NCBI GenBank assembly: GCA_024123955.1 | Contig: CP099652.1 | Location: 4,154,001 to 4,218,000 of the forward strand | From: Oxalobacteraceae bacterium OTU3CINTB1 | GTDB taxonomy: Bacteria; Pseudomonadota; Gammaproteobacteria; Burkholderiales; Burkholderiaceae_D | DNA: 64,000 bases | Reading direction: 5' to 3' | Shown here: piece after piece, positions 59,984 to 64,000 of the stretch | Numbering within the stretch: position 1 is the stretch's first letter | Layout: each line of letters starts with the position of its first letter | The notes under the pieces: generated by a model | Seen by the model: the letters and a program-made list of their open reading frames with translations, nothing else | Told to the model about the DNA's origin: nothing | The model's database searches: none | Program-made: the position numbers and the translations under genes

Positions 59984-61141
59984 TTACTTGACCGGAATGA
60001 CTTTGCCGTCCTTGACTTCACCGAAGACGGTGATGTCGGCGGTGATGGCCTCGTGGTTATCCTTGCTGAATGGCTTGCTGTACGACGTGACGACGCCGTC
60101 GATCTTCTCGTTGAGGTTTTCCAGCGCGGCCTTGATCTTCGGTCCCTCGGTGGAATTGGCCTGCTTGATGGCGGCGGCCAGCAGGAAGATCGAATCGTAG
60201 CCCTGGGCGGCCGACACCGGCGACGGCATGCGCCCGCCCGGTGGATTGTAGGCCTTCACGTAGGCGTCGATGAACGCTTTGCGCTTCGGGGTGGTGGCCT
60301 CCTGGATGAAGGTTTGCGGCATGCGGGTGCCGTTGCCGTTCTTGCCGGCGTTGTCGATGAAGTTCCCCATAGACAGCGTCCAGCTGCCGATCATCGGCAC
60401 TTTCCAGTTCAGCTTTTCCATGCCGTTGGCGATTTGCGCCAACTCCGGGCCGATGCCGTAGGTGAGCACCACTTCGGCGCCGGCCTGCTTGGCCTTGAGC
60501 AGTTGGGCCGTCATGTCGACGTCCTTGATATTGTATTTTTCGGTGGCGACGGCCTTCATGCCCTTTTTATCGAGCGCCTTCTCCAGATCCTCGCGGCCCA
60601 GCTGGCCGTAGTTGGTGGAGTCGGCCAGGATGGCGACCTTCTTGAACTTGCGGCTGTCGACCGCCTCCTGGATGATCATCTGCGACTGGATTTGGTCGTT
60701 GGCGGCGTTGCGGAAGATGTAGTTCTCCGGCTTGTCGGCGAACTGCTTGGTGATGATCGAGCCGGTGGCGACGTTGTTCATGACCGGGATCCTGGCTTCC
60801 TGGTAGAAGCGTTGCGACGCCAGCGCGACGCCGGTGTTGATGTAGCCGACGGTGGCGACCACCTTCTCCTTGTTGATCAATTCCTGGGCGATCTGCACGC
60901 CGCGTTCCGGTTTGGCTTCGTCGTCGCGCTCGACGATCTGCAACTGGCGGCCCAGCACTCCGCCCTTGGCGTTGATGTCGGCAACGGCCAGCTTGACGCC
61001 GTCGCGCATGGACACGCCCATCGGCGCCGAGCCGCCGGTGAACGGACCGGCCACGCCGATCTTGATGGGGTCCGCCGCCATGGCGGAAGAAGAAAAACCG
61101 AGTACCAATGCAGCGGCCAGCAAATTCAGTTTGAAATCCAT
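59984..61141 (-). CDS. livK: Branched-chain amino acid-binding periplasmic protein (LivJ/LivK type)
   Basis: A 385-residue solute-binding protein. A signal peptide (LLAAALVLGFSSSAMA) is followed by the Leu-binding fold: PIKIGVAGPFTGGSAPMGVS, DGVKLAVADINAKGG, INTGVALASQRFYQE, AILADSTNYGQLGREDLEKA and EVVLTYGIGPELAQIANG. It captures Leu/Ile/Val or a related amino acid and gives it to LivHMGF. It is the first gene of the operon and is set apart by the terminator. Confidence 0.92.
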   Translation of the reverse strand: MDFKLNLLAAALVLGFSSSAMAADPIKIGVAGPFTGGSAPMGVSMRDGVKLAVADINAKGGVLGRQLQIVERDDEAKPERGVQIAQELINKEKVVATVGYINTGVALASQRFYQEARIPVMNNVATGSIITKQFADKPENYIFRNAANDQIQSQMIIQEAVDSRKFKKVAILADSTNYGQLGREDLEKALDKKGMKAVATEKYNIKDVDMTAQLLKAKQAGAEVVLTYGIGPELAQIANGMEKLNWKVPMIGSWTLSMGNFIDNAGKNGNGTRMPQTFIQEATTPKRKAFIDAYVKAYNPPGGRMPSPVSAAQGYDSIFLLAAAIKQANSTEGPKIKAALENLNEKIDGVVTSYSKPFSKDNHEAITADITVFGEVKDGKVIPVK

Positions 61142-61205
61142 TTGTCATCTCCTGTTACAACGTTTTTATAGTAGTCGTACGCTGGAAAACGGGCTGGAAA
61201 GTTGC

Positions 61206-61219
61206 CCCCATCGATGGGG
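61206..61219. promoter_or_regulatory. Perfect palindrome upstream of livK
   Basis: CCCCATCGATGGGG is a 14-base perfect palindrome, 65-78 bases before the livK start in the 223-base gap between livK and the Sel1 gene. It could be a regulator site. The binding protein is unknown. Confidence 0.35.
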
Positions 61220-61364
61220 CATTGTAGGGGAGACAACGGGGGCCAGCAACAGATACATGTGCGGCATTGCAGCACGCGCGCGGCCCGCCGCGTGTAAGCA
61301 AGCAGTAAGGAACGACGGGGAGAAGATGGCGGCGAAGGTTAACGATGCGCGGCGCCGCCGGATG

Positions 61365-61904
61365 CTACATGCCGCCGGTGGACTTCTGCTTCAAGGCGCG
61401 GTTGGCGAACCGCATCTGGGTCTCGGCCAGCGCCTCGTTACGCTCGAAACCCATGGAGCCGTCGCGCAGGCCGATGGCCATCGCCATCACCGCATCCGGA
61501 TATTCAAGATCGGCAGCCTTTTCGATCAGGCGGCGCGCGGCCTGATCGTCGCGTTTGACGCCGTCGCCGCTCAGATACAGATTCGCCAGCGCGAACATCG
61601 CCGCCGGCATCTGGCGGTTGGCGGCGAACTGCAGCCAGTACGCGGCCGCCTTGGCGTCGCGCGGAACGGACATGCCGTTCTGGTACATCATTCCTAGATA
61701 ATAAGCGGCTTGAGGATCGCCGGCCTTGGCCGCGCCGGAGAACAGCGAGAACGCCTTCGGCAAATCGACACTGGCGCCCTGCCCCCCGCGCAGGTAAAGG
61801 CGCGCCTCGTCCACCGGAGCGGCGCTGGCCGGGCCGAGGCCCGTACCCGTAGCCGCCGCCAGCAACGCCAGTACCGCACATATTTTTCGCATGCCAGACA
61901 TCAT
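61365..61904 (-). CDS. Sel1-repeat secreted protein
   Basis: A 179-residue exported protein. After a signal peptide (VLALLAAATGTGLGPASAA) come Sel1-like repeats: KAFSLFSGAAKAGDPQAAYY, LGMMYQNGMSVPRDAKAAAY and ALANLYLSGDGVKRDDQAAR. The repeats form a helical scaffold for protein binding. It probably lies in the periplasm. The ATG (61904) overlaps the nucleotidase stop (ATGA), so the two genes are coupled. The partner is not known. Confidence 0.82.
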   Translation of the reverse strand: MMSGMRKICAVLALLAAATGTGLGPASAAPVDEARLYLRGGQGASVDLPKAFSLFSGAAKAGDPQAAYYLGMMYQNGMSVPRDAKAAAYWLQFAANRQMPAAMFALANLYLSGDGVKRDDQAARRLIEKAADLEYPDAVMAMAIGLRDGSMGFERNEALAETQMRFANRALKQKSTGGM

Positions 61905-63916
61905 CGCTCCTCCACTTGCTTCGACAAGTCGATGGCGTACAGGGCGAAGCCCTTGCCGCCGCCATCATCCGGTTTGATCTGCGAGACCCATGTCAGCCCC
62001 GCCTCCCTGGCCAGTTCGATCATATTGGGCGGCGCGTGGAACACCACCGCGCCTTTGGTCGTCACGGGGACGAAACGCCAGCTCCGGGTCGATCCATTGC
62101 GCGCGCGGGTCAGGGTCTTGGCCTGCTTGATATAGGAAATCAGCACATCGCGGCTGCTGTCCGGCGCCTCGAGCACCGTCTTGCCGCCATCGAGGCCGGG
62201 GAAATTGCCGCCGCCGCTGGCGCGGTAGTTATTGGTCGCGACCAGGAACTCCTGCGACGGTGCGATCGGCGCACCTTTATAGTGCAACGCGACGATGCGC
62301 TGGCCGGCCGGCTTGGTCACGTCGATCCGGTAACTGACGTCGGCGCTGGTCAGCATATCGAAGTTAAAGCTGGAGAAGGACGAATTGACCAGCTCCTGCT
62401 GCGCGCCGCTGGCGGGATCGATGCGGTTGAAGCGCTCGGCCGACTTCTCCAGCCACGCTTTGAGCCCGGCGCCGTCCAGCTTCACGGCGTGCAGCGCGTT
62501 CGGATACAAATACAGGTCGGCCGCGTTGTTGAGCGCCACGCCGCCCGCCTTGACGTCGGTGTAGTCGCCCACGCCCGCCGCGCCGGCCTTGAAAGGCGAC
62601 GCCATCGACAGCACCGGCAAGGCCGCGTACCTGGGCAGGTTGGCCTTGACGTAGTTCACCACGTAGTCGGTCTGCGCCTGGTTCACCAGCTGGATGGCGC
62701 TGACGTCGCCGGCATCGGCGAAATACGACGACATGCGGAAGTCGCTGGTGCCGATCGGCGCCTTCACATAGCGGATGGTCGCCTCGTGCTCGTCGGCGAT
62801 CAGCGCGCCGACCGCCGGATCGGCGGCGACGTAAGTGCGGTCGGCGTTGCGCGTGCCGCGCGCTTCGACCGTGGTGCGGCTTTTGTCGACCACCCAGACC
62901 TTGCCGTCATACTTCAGGCGCAGGCCGATCACGCCCAGGTGCTTGCCCCACAAGCTGGCCATCACGGCCGGCACGCCTTGCACGGTGCCCTTGGCCTTGT
63001 CCACGCCGGGCAAATTGAAAGAGTCGACGGTGCTGGCCGCGTTGGGGAACTGCTGGTGCGCGTGGCCGATCAGCATCGCGTCGACACCCGGCAACTGCGC
63101 CAGATAGTAATTGGCGTTTTCCATCTCCGGCGTGTACGGAGCGCCATCGAGCCCGCCGTGCGAGATCGCCACCACCAGATCGGCGCCCTGCGCGCGCATC
63201 TGCGGGATGTACTTCAACGCCGTTTCGCGCACGCCTTCGGCATAGACTTTACCGTCCAGCCAGTGCTTGTCCCACGACAGGATGCCCGGCGGCGCGAAGC
63301 CGATGATGCCGACCTTGATGGTGGCCGTCACCGGCTTGCCATCCGGGCCGGTGGCGGCGATCTGGCGCGTGAGAATGCTGTAGGGCGCGAACAGCGGCTG
63401 CCGGGTGCGGGCGCTGTAGATATTCGCCAGCACGATCGGGAACACGGGACCGGCGCAGCGCGGCGCGTCGGCGGCGACACCGTCGACATCGAAATGGCTG
63501 CCGGTGACCTGGTTCAGGTACGCCAGGCCATAATTGAATTCGTGGTTGCCAATGCCGGCGCCGTCGACACCGAGCAGATTCATGGCCTTGTAGATCGCCG
63601 GCGGCTGGTCGCAGCCGACCGGGGCGACCAGCGCCTGGTAGTCGGCCAGCGCCGTGCCTTGCAGCGCATCGCCGTTATCGAGCAGCAGGTTGTTGGGGAA
63701 TTCGGCGCGCGCCTGCTTGATCAGGGTAGCGGTGCGCTCCAGCCCTATCGACGGATCGGCCTTGAGTTTGTAGTAGTCGTAACCGAGCACGTTCGCGTGC
63801 AGGTCCGTCGTCTCCAGCAGCGCCAGCGTGGCCTCGGTGCCGACCGGCGTCGGGCCGTGCGGTGGCAGGCTGCCGCAGCCGATCAGCAAAAGAGGCAGGA
63901 CGATGGACGCGCGCAT
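61901..63916 (-). CDS. cpdB: 2',3'-cyclic-nucleotide 2'-phosphodiesterase/3'-nucleotidase family lipoprotein
   Basis: A 671-residue enzyme. The N terminus has a lipobox (LLLIGC, Cys15). The metallophosphatase part shows LLETTDLHANVLGYDYYK, LLLDNGDALQGT, GIGNHEFNYG, VVAISHGG and LIGHAHQQFP. The C-terminal 5'-nucleotidase domain has TNNYRASGGGNFPG. CpdB-type proteins cut 2',3'-cyclic nucleotides and remove 3'-phosphates in the periplasm to salvage nucleosides and phosphate. The start ATG 63916 gives the lipoprotein signal. The frame reaching 63997 has none. The Sel1 gene overlaps the stop. Confidence 0.87.
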   Translation of the reverse strand: MRASIVLPLLLIGCGSLPPHGPTPVGTEATLALLETTDLHANVLGYDYYKLKADPSIGLERTATLIKQARAEFPNNLLLDNGDALQGTALADYQALVAPVGCDQPPAIYKAMNLLGVDGAGIGNHEFNYGLAYLNQVTGSHFDVDGVAADAPRCAGPVFPIVLANIYSARTRQPLFAPYSILTRQIAATGPDGKPVTATIKVGIIGFAPPGILSWDKHWLDGKVYAEGVRETALKYIPQMRAQGADLVVAISHGGLDGAPYTPEMENANYYLAQLPGVDAMLIGHAHQQFPNAASTVDSFNLPGVDKAKGTVQGVPAVMASLWGKHLGVIGLRLKYDGKVWVVDKSRTTVEARGTRNADRTYVAADPAVGALIADEHEATIRYVKAPIGTSDFRMSSYFADAGDVSAIQLVNQAQTDYVVNYVKANLPRYAALPVLSMASPFKAGAAGVGDYTDVKAGGVALNNAADLYLYPNALHAVKLDGAGLKAWLEKSAERFNRIDPASGAQQELVNSSFSSFNFDMLTSADVSYRIDVTKPAGQRIVALHYKGAPIAPSQEFLVATNNYRASGGGNFPGLDGGKTVLEAPDSSRDVLISYIKQAKTLTRARNGSTRSWRFVPVTTKGAVVFHAPPNMIELAREAGLTWVSQIKPDDGGGKGFALYAIDLSKQVEER

Positions 63917-64000
63917 AGATGTCGATATATGAACTGGCAATGTTTTGGGCCGGAGAACGGGAGGCGTGGAGTATTTCTCTAAATCAATACACACCACCGA

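Noticed and set aside
61916..63982. 688-codon plus-strand frame over cpdB
   Set aside because: Antisense shadow of a metallophosphatase gene with all motifs on the minus strand.

Overview
The window reads as a chromosomal segment of a GC-rich betaproteobacterium, most likely Oxalobacteraceae (Massilia/Duganella/Janthinobacterium type). This rests on gene content and style: PEP-CTERM protein, DUF4124 protein, LolCD-TatD-ComEC neighbourhood, arginine decarboxylase of the AdiA type, and high GC with strongly biased third positions. No rRNA, tRNA or CRISPR array was seen. Coding density is high and no gene-free stretch clearly exceeds 300 bases.

Layout. 1-4.4 kb: end of a GlcD-like FAD oxidase, a DUF4124 secreted protein, a large FtsX-type permease and an AttH/CrtC-like lipocalin protein. 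4.4-10.2 kb: MsbA-like ABC exporter, threonine aldolase-like lyase (TTG start), RhlE-type helicase, and a sulfatase-fold protein that has lost its catalytic loop. 10.2-16.3 kb: thyA, an alpha/beta hydrolase, a PreP-like M16 protease on the minus strand, folA and a DUF4337 protein. 16.3-19 kb: arginine decarboxylase behind a terminator-like leader hairpin, then a Pmp3/YqaE peptide. 19-23 kb: intradiol dioxygenase-like lipoprotein and a Cpx-type envelope stress locus (Spy/CpxP-like protein divergent from cpxR-cpxA, with two exact CpxR boxes between them). 22.9-27.7 kb, minus strand: a glycosyltransferase-like protein, dcd, an alpha/beta hydrolase and comEC.

27.7-32.9 kb is an accessory island, AT-richer in its first and last genes, placed between comEC and tatD. 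It holds two lipoproteins (one a serine hydrolase cut by a one-base frameshift that removes the catalytic His region), a 657-residue secreted protein with a zinc-phospholipase-like motif and a barrel-like C terminus, and a CsgG-like protein. 33-37 kb: tatD, lolD and two tandem lolC/E paralogues, duplicated together with their upstream sequence. 37-43 kb: PEP-CTERM protein and a 1597-residue adhesin whose ten SdrD-type repeats alternate between two types.

43-47.4 kb: a conserved protein overlapping recJ, then a RES/Xre toxin-antitoxin pair with a promoter-operator and a DUF2288 gene. 47.4-51.2 kb: a secreted alpha-amylase divergent from an arabinanase, with TGTAG/CTACA palindromes between them, and a lipase-chaperone-like gene overlapping the arabinanase. 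51.2-56.3 kb: secreted alpha/beta hydrolase, DUF4272 protein, aldo/keto reductase, and a RAYT transposase framed by a perfect 23-bp inverted repeat. 56.3-61.2 kb: a branched-chain amino acid ABC operon (livK, livH, fused livM-livG, livF) with an intrinsic terminator between livK and livH. 61.3-64 kb: Sel1-repeat protein and a 2',3'-cyclic nucleotidase/5'-nucleotidase lipoprotein.

Calls are from reading the sequence and from family knowledge. No database search was run.
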